Shown here in pieces: positions 37,492 to 47,833 of a stretch of DNA of 64,000 bases; position 1 is the stretch's first letter, and the number at the start of each line of letters is the position of its first letter. Both the position numbers and the translations under genes were made by a program. This DNA comes from Janthinobacterium lividum PAMC 25724 (GTDB lineage Bacteria > Pseudomonadota > Gammaproteobacteria > Burkholderiales > Burkholderiaceae_D), in assembly GCA_000242815.2 (NCBI GenBank), contig AHHB01000044.1, forward strand, positions 124,001 through 188,000. The letters are read 5' to 3'. The notes below the pieces were generated by a model that was not told where the DNA came from, ran no database searches, and saw only the letters and a list, made by a program, of their open reading frames with translations.

Positions 37492-37661
37492 ACTGCAGGC
37501 TTCTTGATCACTGGCGGCGCTGGCGACGCTGGCGCCGGCTTGACCGCGTCCACGATCAACACATGCTTGTCCATGGCCTTGCTCGCCTGCTTTTGCTGGA
37601 CAACTTGCGTGGCGACCGCCCGGGTGCTCAACAGGGGCTTTGGATGGCGAGGCATAAACAT
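37488..37661 (-). CDS. Possible small proline/alanine-rich protein, doubtful
   Basis: A 57-residue frame begins MFMPRHPKPLLSTRAV and ends PAPASPAPPVIKKPAV. Its end overlaps the HDOD stop by four bases. There is no convincing ribosome-binding site (AGG nine bases upstream) and no recognised family. It would lie downstream of the triple terminator on the same strand. I list it because no other gene covers the stretch, but it may be chance. Confidence 0.25.
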   Translation of the reverse strand: MFMPRHPKPLLSTRAVATQVVQQKQASKAMDKHVLIVDAVKPAPASPAPPVIKKPAV

Positions 37662-37763
37662 GGCGTACCTGCTGAAAGTGGGAGACACCGCATATGTGCA
37701 GCGATGATCAATTTATCAAGCCACTTTTCAAACGCTGCACAAAAATCGCTCGAAACCAAAAAA

Positions 37764-37828
37764 TCCGCTCCAAAGCGGAAAAAAACCCCGCTCGAAAGCG
37801 GAAAAAAAGAACCCGCTCGTAAGCGGGT
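37764..37828 (-). terminator. Three tandem intrinsic terminators
   Basis: On the minus strand three hairpins follow one another, each with an AGCGG-type stem arm and each followed by a T run: acccgct-TACG-agcgggt (37828-37811), ccgct-TTCG-agcgg (37801-37788) and tccgct-TTGG-agcgga (37779-37764). Two loops are UNCG type (UACG, UUCG). They end the transcript of the truncated gene at 37910-38218. The remainder of 37662-37763 and 37829-37909 shows nothing else. Confidence 0.7.
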
Positions 37829-37909
37829 AAAGTCCAAAGCTAGGGATGTCCTGAAAGAGACAGTCCTATCTTATGCGCTGCGCTGCGCCGCTTCCGTGCG
37901 CTGGCACAC

Positions 37910-38218
37910 TTAGCGCGCACATTTTCCTGACTCGCGCTCAATCGTGCTTCCCGAAACACCGAGGACGGCAAGACCCCATTGCAGTTGCCGCAGGTAGCGC
38001 CCCAGCAGCATGGCTGCCTGCGGATCACCACCGTCGCTATTGACGCGCAATACGCTGATCCCGGGCGTGACCAGCTGGCGCAGCTTGTCCACGTCGCCCT
38101 CGGCAATGGCACCACGCAGGGTGATGGCATCGCTAGCCACACGGCGCAACTGCGCGCCGCTGGCCAGCATACTGAGGCCTGCCATGATGGCCATCACTAT
38201 CCAACGTTTCATCGCCAT
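37910..38218 (-). CDS. Short secreted protein resembling the N-terminal part of ClpP-like periplasmic proteins
   Basis: The 102-residue frame starts with a signal peptide (MAMKRWIVMAIMAGLSMLASG). It then reads AITLRGAIAEGDVDKLRQLV and VLRVNSDGGDPQAAMLLGRYLRQL. From memory this resembles COG3904-type periplasmic proteins with a ClpP/crotonase-like fold, where the beta strand is followed by SxGGD and a helix. Those proteins are longer and usually have a CASAC-like motif next. Here the frame stops soon after GKCAR, so it is probably truncated. No good ribosome-binding site is seen. It lies 62 bases after secF. Confidence 0.45.
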   Translation of the reverse strand: MAMKRWIVMAIMAGLSMLASGAQLRRVASDAITLRGAIAEGDVDKLRQLVTPGISVLRVNSDGGDPQAAMLLGRYLRQLQWGLAVLGVSGSTIERESGKCAR

Positions 38219-38223
38219 CGGTT

Positions 38224-38255
38224 AAAAAAAAACGACCACCGCGGTGATCGTTTTT
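38224..38255. terminator. Terminator after the sec operon
   Basis: A near-perfect palindrome aacgaccaccgcggtgatcgtt has nine As on the left and five Ts on the right. On the minus strand it ends the queA-to-secF transcript. Confidence 0.85.
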
Positions 38256-38280
38256 GAATTCGTCATGCAATCGACTGCGC

Positions 38281-39303
38281 TTAAACCACGGCGCCGTCGG
38301 TTTCGTCCTTTTCCTTGATCGGCTTGATCAAGTCTTCGCGCTTGACGCCCAGCCACATGGCGATCGAGGCCGCGACGAACACGGACGAGTAAATACCGAA
38401 GCAGATGCCGATGGTCAGCGCCAGTGCAAAGTGGTGCAGGGTCTGGCCGCCGAAGACCAGCATCGACAGCACCATCAGCTGAGTCGAGCCGTGGGTGATG
38501 ATGGTACGCGAAATGGTGCTGGTGATCGCGCTGTCGATCACTTCATGCACGGAAGCCTTGCGCTGCTTGCGGAAGTTTTCGCGGATACGGTCAAAGATCA
38601 CCACCGATTCGTTGACCGAGTAACCGAGCACCGCCAGGATCGCCGCCAGCACCGTCAGCGAGAATTCCCACTCGAAGAAGGCGAAGAAGCCCAGGATGAT
38701 CACCACGTCATGCAAGTTGGCGATAATGGCCGAGACCGCGTATTTCCACTCGAAACGGATGGCCAGATAGATCATCACACCGATAATCACCACCACCAGC
38801 GCGTTCAAGCCGTTCTGCGCCAGTTCCTCGCCCACTTGCGGACCAACGAATTCGACTTTCTGCAACACGACTGCCTCGCTGCCAGCGGCGTCCATGCACG
38901 CGCTCTTGAGCACATGCTCACCCTTGGCCGTGACGGTGTCGATCGCCTTGCTCGTGCCTTGCTCGGCCTTGCACAGGGCGTCAAACACGCGCTGCGAGGT
39001 GTTGGCGGCGCTGACGCCCTTTTCCACCGGCAGGCGTATCATCACGTCGCGCGCCGTATCGAAGCTGGTCACGCCAGGCTCTTCATAGCCCATGGCGATG
39101 AGGGTACCGCGTATGCCTTCAAGATTGGCCGCCTTCGGGTATTTCACCTCCATCAGGGTGCCGCCCTTGAATTCAACGGACAGGTGCAAGCCCTTGTGCA
39201 CCAGGAAGAAGACGGCGGCAAGGAAGGTCACCGCCGAAATCACGTTGAAAATCAACGCATGGCGCATGAAGGGAATATCTTTTTTGATCCGGAAAAATTC
39301 CAT
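38281..39303 (-). CDS. secF: Protein translocase subunit SecF
   Basis: The 340-residue inner-membrane protein has six helices and a periplasmic domain after the first helix. It has FRIKKDIPFMRHALIFNVIS at the start, LSVEFKGGTLMEVKYP, VVIIGVMIYLAIRFEWKYAVSAI and the conserved YSVNESVVIFDRIREN. With SecD it uses the proton gradient to assist late steps of SecYEG export. It follows secD by 91 bases, in the widespread yajC-secD-secF order. Confidence 0.96.
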   Translation of the reverse strand: MEFFRIKKDIPFMRHALIFNVISAVTFLAAVFFLVHKGLHLSVEFKGGTLMEVKYPKAANLEGIRGTLIAMGYEEPGVTSFDTARDVMIRLPVEKGVSAANTSQRVFDALCKAEQGTSKAIDTVTAKGEHVLKSACMDAAGSEAVVLQKVEFVGPQVGEELAQNGLNALVVVIIGVMIYLAIRFEWKYAVSAIIANLHDVVIILGFFAFFEWEFSLTVLAAILAVLGYSVNESVVIFDRIRENFRKQRKASVHEVIDSAITSTISRTIITHGSTQLMVLSMLVFGGQTLHHFALALTIGICFGIYSSVFVAASIAMWLGVKREDLIKPIKEKDETDGAVV

Positions 39304-39394
39304 GAAATCCTCTGAGTTCTATTCTGTGCGTCCGGCTGGCCATGCCACCGGACGCTATCGCTGTTGACGCTATTGGGTGAGTCTGGGCCGTGGC

Positions 39395-41260
39395 TTATTT
39401 GCTGATGCCCGGCACCCACACCGTGCCGATCGACAAGGTCGTCAGTTTTTTCTTGCGGCCATACCAGAGGTTGACCACGCCGCGCGAAACGAAGACGGAG
39501 GAGAACATCGAGGTCAGAATACCCAGGCAATGCACGACAGCGAAGCCGCGCACTGGACCGCTGCCGAAGGCCAGCAGCGCCAGGCCGACGATCAGGGTGG
39601 TCACGTTGGAGTCGAGAATCGTGGCCCAGGCGCGATCAAAACCGGCAGAGATCGCTGCTTGCGGCGTATTGCCGGCGCGCAGCTCTTCGCGGATACGCTC
39701 ATTAATCAATACATTGGCGTCAATCGCCATGCCCAGCGCCAGCGCGATAGCGGCGATACCTGGCAAGGTCAAGGTCACCTGTATCATCGACAGCAAGCCG
39801 ACCAGCAGCAGCAGGTTGGTGGCCAGGGCCAGCACGCTGAAGGCGCCGAACAGCATGTAATAGGCGATCATGAAGACGGCGATAGCGATGAAGCCATACA
39901 AGGTCGAGTGGAAACCCTTGGCGATGTTTTCCGCGCCCAGTTGCGGTCCGATCGTGCGTTCTTCGATGACGGTCATCGGGGCCGACAAAGCGCCCGAGCG
40001 CAGCAGCAGCGCCAGTTCATTCGCGTTTTCCGCGCCGCCCATGCCGGTGATCTGGAAGCGCGAACCGAGTTCTTGCTGGATGGTCGCCACCGACAGCACT
40101 TCCGGTTTGCCTTTTTCAAACAGCACGATAGCCATGCGCTTGCCCACGCGTTCGCGCGTCGCTTCGCGCATCTTGCGCCCGCCGTCGCCGTTCAAGTCGA
40201 TCGACACGGCCGCCTGCTGGTTCTGGTCGAAGCTGGCCGTGGCGCTGGAAATATAGTCGCCCGTCAGGATCACGTCTTTCGCCAGCACGACAGGCACGCC
40301 CTTGCCAACCGTAAACAATTCCGAGTTGAACGGAATTGCGCTCGACAATTCCGTGCCAGGCACGATGCTTTCATCGACCAGGCGCACTTCCAGGGTGGCT
40401 GTGCGGCCGATGATGGCTTTCGCGCGGGCCACGTCCTGCACGCCAGGCAGTTGCACCACGATGCGGTCCGGACCTTGTTGCTGGATCAGCGGCTCAGCCA
40501 CGCCCAGCTCATTGACGCGCTTGGACAAGGTAGAGATATTTTGTTTCACGCCTTCGTCGATGGTCGCCTTCAGGGCCGCCGGCTTGAGACTGACGTTCAG
40601 TTTCAAGTCGCTGCCTTCGCCGGCATCGGCGAATGCCAGTTCCGACATTTGGTCGGACAAGACATTTTTTGCCTTCCCGCGCGTTTCCGCATCGCGGAAG
40701 TTGATCTGCACGCTATCGCCCACGCGCTCGATGCCGGCGTGGCGGATATTTTTGTCGCGCAAGACGCTACGCGCGGCGGACTGGACGCCCTGGACTTTCT
40801 TGTTCAGGACGGCTTTCGCATCAACCTGCATCAGGAAGTGCACGCCACCACGCAAATCGAGGCCCAGGAACATGGGCAAGGCGTGCAATTTTTGCATCCA
40901 CATTGGCGTATTGGCTTGCAGATTGACCGTCACGATGTAGGCCGGATCGGTGGCATCGGGATTCAGGTCTTTTTCCAGCACCAGTTTTGCCTTGAACTGG
41001 GTATCGGGATCGGCGAAGCGCGCGCGCACGGAGGCGAGGTTGCCGGCGCCATCCATGGTGACACCTTCCGACTTGACGTTTTCTTTCGTCAAAATTTGCT
41101 CGACTTGCGTCATCAGCTCGCCCGTCACTTTGACAGTCGACTTGCCGCTGGTTACTTGCAGCGCCGGTGACTCACCGAAATAATTGGGCGCCGTATAGAG
41201 TGCGCCCAGCAATAAGGCGACGACGATGATGATGTATTTCCAGGCAGGATAGCGATTCAT
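39395..41260 (-). CDS. secD: Protein translocase subunit SecD
   Basis: The 621-residue inner-membrane protein has a first helix (about residues 7-25) and a large periplasmic P1 domain with LGLDLRGGVHFLMQVD. Five C-terminal helices include LTLPGIAAIALALGMAIDANVLINERIRE, the RND-type core with the conserved Asp used in proton coupling. It acts with SecF and YajC at the SecYEG translocon. The length fits beta-proteobacterial SecD. The gap to yajC carries two hairpins. Confidence 0.96.
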   Translation of the reverse strand: MNRYPAWKYIIIVVALLLGALYTAPNYFGESPALQVTSGKSTVKVTGELMTQVEQILTKENVKSEGVTMDGAGNLASVRARFADPDTQFKAKLVLEKDLNPDATDPAYIVTVNLQANTPMWMQKLHALPMFLGLDLRGGVHFLMQVDAKAVLNKKVQGVQSAARSVLRDKNIRHAGIERVGDSVQINFRDAETRGKAKNVLSDQMSELAFADAGEGSDLKLNVSLKPAALKATIDEGVKQNISTLSKRVNELGVAEPLIQQQGPDRIVVQLPGVQDVARAKAIIGRTATLEVRLVDESIVPGTELSSAIPFNSELFTVGKGVPVVLAKDVILTGDYISSATASFDQNQQAAVSIDLNGDGGRKMREATRERVGKRMAIVLFEKGKPEVLSVATIQQELGSRFQITGMGGAENANELALLLRSGALSAPMTVIEERTIGPQLGAENIAKGFHSTLYGFIAIAVFMIAYYMLFGAFSVLALATNLLLLVGLLSMIQVTLTLPGIAAIALALGMAIDANVLINERIREELRAGNTPQAAISAGFDRAWATILDSNVTTLIVGLALLAFGSGPVRGFAVVHCLGILTSMFSSVFVSRGVVNLWYGRKKKLTTLSIGTVWVPGISK

Positions 41261-41312
41261 AGTGATTCAGCGTTCAGTGTTGAGCGTCGGAGGCGTCGGA
41301 GGCGTCGCGATA

Positions 41313-41355
41313 GGCGGCGGGTAGCCGCCCGGTCAGTCGCTACATGCGTAGCGAC
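41313..41355. other. Double hairpin in the yajC-secD spacer
   Basis: ggcggc (41313-41318) pairs with gccgcc (41324-41329), and gtcgctac (41336-41343) pairs with gtagcgac (41348-41355) around ATGC. Neither has a T run, so it is probably not a terminator. It may adjust the ratio of YajC to SecD. Confidence 0.4.
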
Positions 41356-41364
41356 GGCGAGCAA

Positions 41365-41697
41365 TTACAGCGCCTTCAGGGTGCCTTTAGGCAACAGGGT
41401 GGTGATAGAGCTCTTTTGCACCGTGATTTCGGTGCTGGTCGCCACTTCGATGGTGACGTAGGCGTCCACTACCTTGACAACACGGCCCAGCATGCCGCCA
41501 GCGGTGACGACTTCGTCACCCTTGGCCAGCGCGTCCATCATCGCCCGTTGTTCTTTGGCACGCTTTTGCTGTGGACGTATCATCAGGAAATACATCACCA
41601 CGAACATCAGTACCAGCGGCAGGAAGCTGGTCAGGTTGCCGCCGAAACCGAGAGCGTCGGCAGGGGCTTGCGCATAAGCGTTGGAAATGAAAAACAC
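41365..41697 (-). CDS. yajC: Preprotein translocase subunit YajC
   Basis: The 110-residue protein has one membrane helix (SFLPLVLMFVVMYFLMI) followed by the conserved RPQQKRAKEQRAMMDALAKGDEVVTAGGMLGRV, the family signature. I take a GTG start at 41697 because GGAG lies five bases upstream and the product then has the normal YajC length; a longer frame to 41790 lacks such a site. It is an accessory of SecDF, encoded just before secD. Confidence 0.92.
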   Translation of the reverse strand: MFFISNAYAQAPADALGFGGNLTSFLPLVLMFVVMYFLMIRPQQKRAKEQRAMMDALAKGDEVVTAGGMLGRVVKVVDAYVTIEVATSTEITVQKSSITTLLPKGTLKAL

Positions 41698-41796
41698 GTT
41701 GACTCCAGTTCTAATCAGTTTGAAAAAACAGCGCTGTATTCTAGCATTGACAAAAGACCATCCCGCGAATTGCAGGCATGGCAACTTCAAATGGGG

Positions 41797-41821
41797 CTAA
41801 AAAAGCATTATGCAATGCTTT
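41797..41821 (-). terminator. Possible terminator or attenuator between tgt and yajC
   Basis: On the minus strand aaagcatt-gcat-aatgcttt is followed by TTTTTTAG. It would lower read-through from queA-tgt into yajC-secDF. Confidence 0.6.
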
Positions 41822-41893
41822 ATCGCCCCAGTCCAAGCACCAATCTCGAAAACATCAGCTCAGGGCCTCGCGGCTCTTGAACCTAAGCATTTC

Positions 41894-44097
<2,204 letters not shown>

Positions 44098-44295
44098 GCG
44101 TTTTGCTTCAAAAGTACGTCAAAAATGATTAGGAGTGCGCAATGGAACATCTGGCACTATACTGTGCGCCTATACAGGCATTACAATAATCCGCCGCAAC
44201 AACGACGACTGCGGTACGCACGGGGTGTGCCGGACAACCCTCTATTTTACGCTAGCGGCATAAAAACCTGCGCTATTGGCACCAAAACCTTGCAT

Positions 44296-46398
44296 ATGCC
44301 CGATCCAAAGCCCGCTCCTCCTCCCACGGCCAAGCCCGCCGCGAAGCCGAAAGCTGCCAAAAAAGCGGTCAGCACGGAAAGCCGGCTGGCCAAACTGGGC
44401 TTGCGCACGGACATGGACCTGGTGCTGCACTTGCCGATGCGCTACGAGGACGAGACCAAGATCTACACCATCCGCGATGCCTGCCTGCGCGGCGGCGAGT
44501 CGTGGCAAGTGGAAGGTGTCGTCACCAAGTGCGAAGTCAATTTCAAGCCGCGCAAGCAGTTGCTGGTGACGATCGCCGACGAAACGGGCAACCTGCTGCT
44601 GCGCTTCATGAATTTCTACGGCAGCCAGGTCAAGCAACTGGCCGAAGGCACGCGGGTGCGCGCGCGCGCCGAACTCAAACACGGTTTTTTCGGCGCCGAG
44701 ATGGTGCACCCGAACTACAAGGTGGTCAACCAGGGCGCGCCGCTGCCCACGGCGCTGACCCCCGTCTACCCGTCCGGCGAAGGCCTGTCGCAGAACGTCC
44801 TGCGGCGCGAGATCGCCGCCGCCATGCACCGCATCGACTGGCACGATACCCTGCCTGACGACTTGTTGCGCCAGATGCAGCTGTCGCCTTTCCAGGCTGC
44901 CGTGCGCCTGCTGCACTACCCGCCGCAGGACATCGATGAAAGCGCGCTGATGGACCGCTCGCACCCGGCCTGGGTGCGCATGAAATTCGATGAACTGCTG
45001 GCGCAGCAGCTGTCGCTGAAACGCGCCCAGCGCACGCGCCGCTCGAAAGGCGCCGCACAGCTACCCATCGTCGGCACCCTGTCGCATGCCTTTGGCGCAG
45101 CCCTGCCGTTCAAGCTGACGGGCGCGCAGGCCCGCGTGCTGGAAGAAATCCGCGCCGACTTGCACCAGCCGTATCCGATGCAGCGGCTGCTGCAAGGCGA
45201 TGTCGGCAGCGGCAAGACGGTGGTGGCGGCGTTGTCCGCCACGCAGGCTATCGACAGCGGCTACCAGGCCGCGCTGATGGCGCCCACGGAGATTCTGGCC
45301 GAGCAGCACTTCCGCAAGATCGCCGCCTGGATGGAACCGCTGGGCGTGAAGGTCGCCTGGCTGACGGGCAGCCTGAAGAAAAAGGAAAAGACGGCGGCGC
45401 TGGCCTTGATCGAATCGGGCGAAGCGCAACTGGTGATCGGCACGCATGCGCTGATCCAGGACAATGTGCTGTTTGCCAAACTGGGCCTGGTGATCGTCGA
45501 CGAGCAGCACCGCTTCGGCGTGGGCCAGCGCCTGACCCTGCGCAACAAGGGCGACAGCGCGGCCGTGCCGCACCAGTTGATGATGTCGGCCACGCCGATC
45601 CCGCGCACCCTGGCCATGACCTACTACGCCGACCTGGAAGTGTCGGTGATCGACGAACTGCCGCCCGGACGCAGCCCCATCGTCACGCGCTCCATCGACC
45701 AGAACCGGCGCGACGAGGTCATCGCCCGCGTGTATGCGGCCGCGCTGGAAGGCCGGCAGGTGTACTGGGTCTGCCCGCTGATCGAGGAATCGGAAGCGCT
45801 GCAGCTGCAAACGGCCACCGACACCTACATGATGCTGGCCGAAGCCTTGCCCGAGCTGCAGGTAGGCCTCGTGCATGGCCGCTTGAAAGCGGCGGAAAAG
45901 CAGGAAGTGATGGATGCCTTCATCGCCGGCCATATCCATGTGCTGGTGGCCACTACCGTCATTGAGGTGGGCGTCGATGTGCCGAACGCTTCGCTGATGG
46001 TGATCGAACACGCCGAGCGTTTCGGCCTGTCGCAGCTGCACCAGCTGCGCGGCCGCGTGGGGCGCGGCACGGCGGCCAGCGTGTGCCTGCTGCTGTACCA
46101 GGGCCCCTTGGGCGGTGTGGCGCGCCAGCGTTTGATGACCATGCGCGAGACGACCGATGGCTTCGAGATCGCGCGGCGCGACCTGGAAATACGCGGCCCC
46201 GGCGAATTCCTCGGTGCGCGCCAGTCCGGTCAGGCCATGCTGCGCTTTGCCGACCTGGAAACGGATCAATGGCTGGTAGATCAGGCGCGCGACGTGGCGC
46301 ACGATTTGCTGCACGCCACCACGGCCGCCGCCGCGACTACCGTCGAGGCACACTTAGCGCGCTGGCTGGGTGGGAAAGAAGAGTTTTTGAAGGTGTAA
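44296..46398 (+). CDS. recG: ATP-dependent DNA helicase RecG
   Basis: The 700-residue helicase reverses stalled replication forks and migrates Holliday junctions. The N-terminal wedge (OB) domain spans about residues 70-180. Helicase motifs include GDVGSGKT (Walker A, residues 301-308), VDEQHRFG (DEQH box, from residue 402), MSATPIPRTLAMT, ATTVIEVGVDVPNA and QLRGRVGRG. The extra Pro/Ala/Lys-rich leader (residues 1-30) is common in beta-proteobacterial RecG. The ATG at 44296 starts this leader; no clear ribosome-binding site is present, and the frame runs up to 44125 without a better start. Confidence 0.95.
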   Translation: MPDPKPAPPPTAKPAAKPKAAKKAVSTESRLAKLGLRTDMDLVLHLPMRYEDETKIYTIRDACLRGGESWQVEGVVTKCEVNFKPRKQLLVTIADETGNLLLRFMNFYGSQVKQLAEGTRVRARAELKHGFFGAEMVHPNYKVVNQGAPLPTALTPVYPSGEGLSQNVLRREIAAAMHRIDWHDTLPDDLLRQMQLSPFQAAVRLLHYPPQDIDESALMDRSHPAWVRMKFDELLAQQLSLKRAQRTRRSKGAAQLPIVGTLSHAFGAALPFKLTGAQARVLEEIRADLHQPYPMQRLLQGDVGSGKTVVAALSATQAIDSGYQAALMAPTEILAEQHFRKIAAWMEPLGVKVAWLTGSLKKKEKTAALALIESGEAQLVIGTHALIQDNVLFAKLGLVIVDEQHRFGVGQRLTLRNKGDSAAVPHQLMMSATPIPRTLAMTYYADLEVSVIDELPPGRSPIVTRSIDQNRRDEVIARVYAAALEGRQVYWVCPLIEESEALQLQTATDTYMMLAEALPELQVGLVHGRLKAAEKQEVMDAFIAGHIHVLVATTVIEVGVDVPNASLMVIEHAERFGLSQLHQLRGRVGRGTAASVCLLLYQGPLGGVARQRLMTMRETTDGFEIARRDLEIRGPGEFLGARQSGQAMLRFADLETDQWLVDQARDVAHDLLHATTAAAATTVEAHLARWLGGKEEFLKV

Positions 46399-46425
46399 AT
46401 CTGGTATTGCATGCTTCAGGGTGTT

Positions 46426-46459
46426 GTCGGATTACGCGCTGTGCGCTAATCCGACTTTT
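46426..46459 (+). terminator. Intrinsic terminator after recG
   Basis: gtcggatta (46426-46434) pairs with taatccgac (46447-46455), followed by TTTT. It also lies at the end of the convergent microprotein gene. Confidence 0.75.
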
Positions 46460-46485
46460 CGCAAACTACCTTGCGCCCGCGCAGT

Positions 46486-46611
46486 CTACATGCACATCCA
46501 GAAGCGGTTCGCCAGGTCGAGCATGAAGTCGGGGCGCAAATACGCCATGAAGACGATGGCCAGCAGCGCGGCGCCAGCCAGGCGCCACAGCCAGTTGCGC
46601 CAGCTGCCCAT
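46486..46611 (-). CDS. 41-residue membrane microprotein coupled to the MFS gene
   Basis: The frame MGSWRNWLWRLAGAALLAIV... ends in DLANRFWMCM and contains one strong hydrophobic helix (about residues 10-26) after a basic/Trp-rich start. Its ATG (46609-46611) overlaps the TAA of the MFS gene as TAATG, the usual sign of translational coupling. I do not recognise a named family. The overlap, the single helix and the terminator just after it support a real gene, possibly an accessory of the transporter. Confidence 0.6.
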   Translation of the reverse strand: MGSWRNWLWRLAGAALLAIVFMAYLRPDFMLDLANRFWMCM

Positions 46612-47825
46612 TACGCCGCCACCGCCACACGCTTGACGGCGCGCTCGTCGATAGGCAGGTTGATCAGCGCGGCCAGCAAGCCCAGGCCGATGGTGATCAT
46701 CCACACGACGTGGTAACTGCCCTGGTGCTCGTACAGATAGCCGCCCAGCCACGCACCGAGAAAACTGCCCACCTGGTGCGAGAAAAACACCATCCCGGCC
46801 AGCATCGACAGGTGCTTGACGCCGAAGATGCCGGCGATGATGCCATTCGTCAGCGGCACGGTCGACAGCCACAGCACGCCCATGCCGGCGGCAAACAGGT
46901 ACACCGACCACGCCGACAAGGGCGCCAGCAGGAACAGCGTGATGACCACGGCGCGCGTCACGTAGATGGCCGACAGCAGATAGCGCTTGGCGATTTTTCC
47001 ACCGAGTTTGCCCGCGTAGTAAGAGCCGACGATGTTGAACAGGCCGATCAGCGCCAGCGCCGTGACGGCGATGTTCGGATTCATCAAGCCCTGATCCTTC
47101 AGGTAGGCCGGCAGGTGCACGCCGATGAAGACCAGCTGGAAGCCACAGACAAAATAGCCCGCCAACAGTAGCCAGAACGAGCGGCTGGCGATGGCTTCAT
47201 GGAAGGCTGCACCGATGCTTTGCTGCGCACCACTGGCGTGCGAGACGGGGGGCTCGCGCAAATAGAAGGCCATCGGAATCATCGCCAGCAGCACCAGCGC
47301 GGCCAGCACATAAAAGGCGTTTTGCCAGCCCACGGCAGAAATCAGTTGCTGCTCCACCGGCATCATCAGGAACTGGCCGAAGGAACCTGCTGCCGACGAG
47401 ATGCCGAAGGCCCACGAGCGCTGCTCGGGCGGCGCGCTGCGCCCGATGATGCCGCTGATGGCACCAAAGGCCGTGCAGGCCAGCGCCAGACCGATGAAGA
47501 CGCCGGAACCGGCGATAAACAGGATGGGTTGCGTCATCAGGGCCATCCACACTAGGCCCAGCATATAGCTGATGGCACCGACGATGACAACGCGCATGGT
47601 GCCGAAGCGGTCGGCCGCCATGCCGGCGAACGGACCGAAGACGCCCCACATCAGGTTTTGCATGGCCAGCGCCAGCGAATACGTTTCACGCGTCCAGCCA
47701 TTGGCTTGCGAGATCGGCTGCATCCAGAAGCCCAGGCCGTGGCGCACGCCCATCGCCAGGGTCAGGACGACGCCGCTGGCGATCAGGACAGTTTTCAGGC
47801 TGGGACGCGATGAGTGCAGTGTCAT
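46611..47825 (-). CDS. MFS transporter (OFA/MCT-like)
   Basis: The 404-residue protein has twelve predicted helices in two halves. The MFS loop motif is AGMAADRFGTMR after helix 2. The first helix VVLTLAMGVRHGLGFWMQPI, then GWTRETYSLALAMQNLMWG, are typical of the oxalate/formate antiporter and monocarboxylate branch. FFSHQVGSFLGAWLGG lies in the C-terminal half. The substrate is not determined; small carboxylates are plausible. The microprotein gene overlaps its stop codon. Confidence 0.85.
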   Translation of the reverse strand: MTLHSSRPSLKTVLIASGVVLTLAMGVRHGLGFWMQPISQANGWTRETYSLALAMQNLMWGVFGPFAGMAADRFGTMRVVIVGAISYMLGLVWMALMTQPILFIAGSGVFIGLALACTAFGAISGIIGRSAPPEQRSWAFGISSAAGSFGQFLMMPVEQQLISAVGWQNAFYVLAALVLLAMIPMAFYLREPPVSHASGAQQSIGAAFHEAIASRSFWLLLAGYFVCGFQLVFIGVHLPAYLKDQGLMNPNIAVTALALIGLFNIVGSYYAGKLGGKIAKRYLLSAIYVTRAVVITLFLLAPLSAWSVYLFAAGMGVLWLSTVPLTNGIIAGIFGVKHLSMLAGMVFFSHQVGSFLGAWLGGYLYEHQGSYHVVWMITIGLGLLAALINLPIDERAVKRVAVAA

Positions 47826-47833
47826 ACTACTCC

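Noticed and set aside
37750-37830. A CRISPR-like array
   Set aside because: The repeated units are hairpins with A/T runs spaced by a few bases, not repeats with unique spacers of uniform length.
39377-41170. A 597-residue open frame antisense to secD
   Set aside because: It is the reverse of a conserved secD, with no start signal or domain.
41281-41309. Tandem gtcggaggc units before secD as a variable repeat
   Set aside because: Only about two and a half short units are present, which is too few to call a repeat array.
44125-44295. An N-terminal extension of recG by 57 residues
   Set aside because: The extension has no ribosome-binding site or conserved content. It overlaps the queA promoter region.
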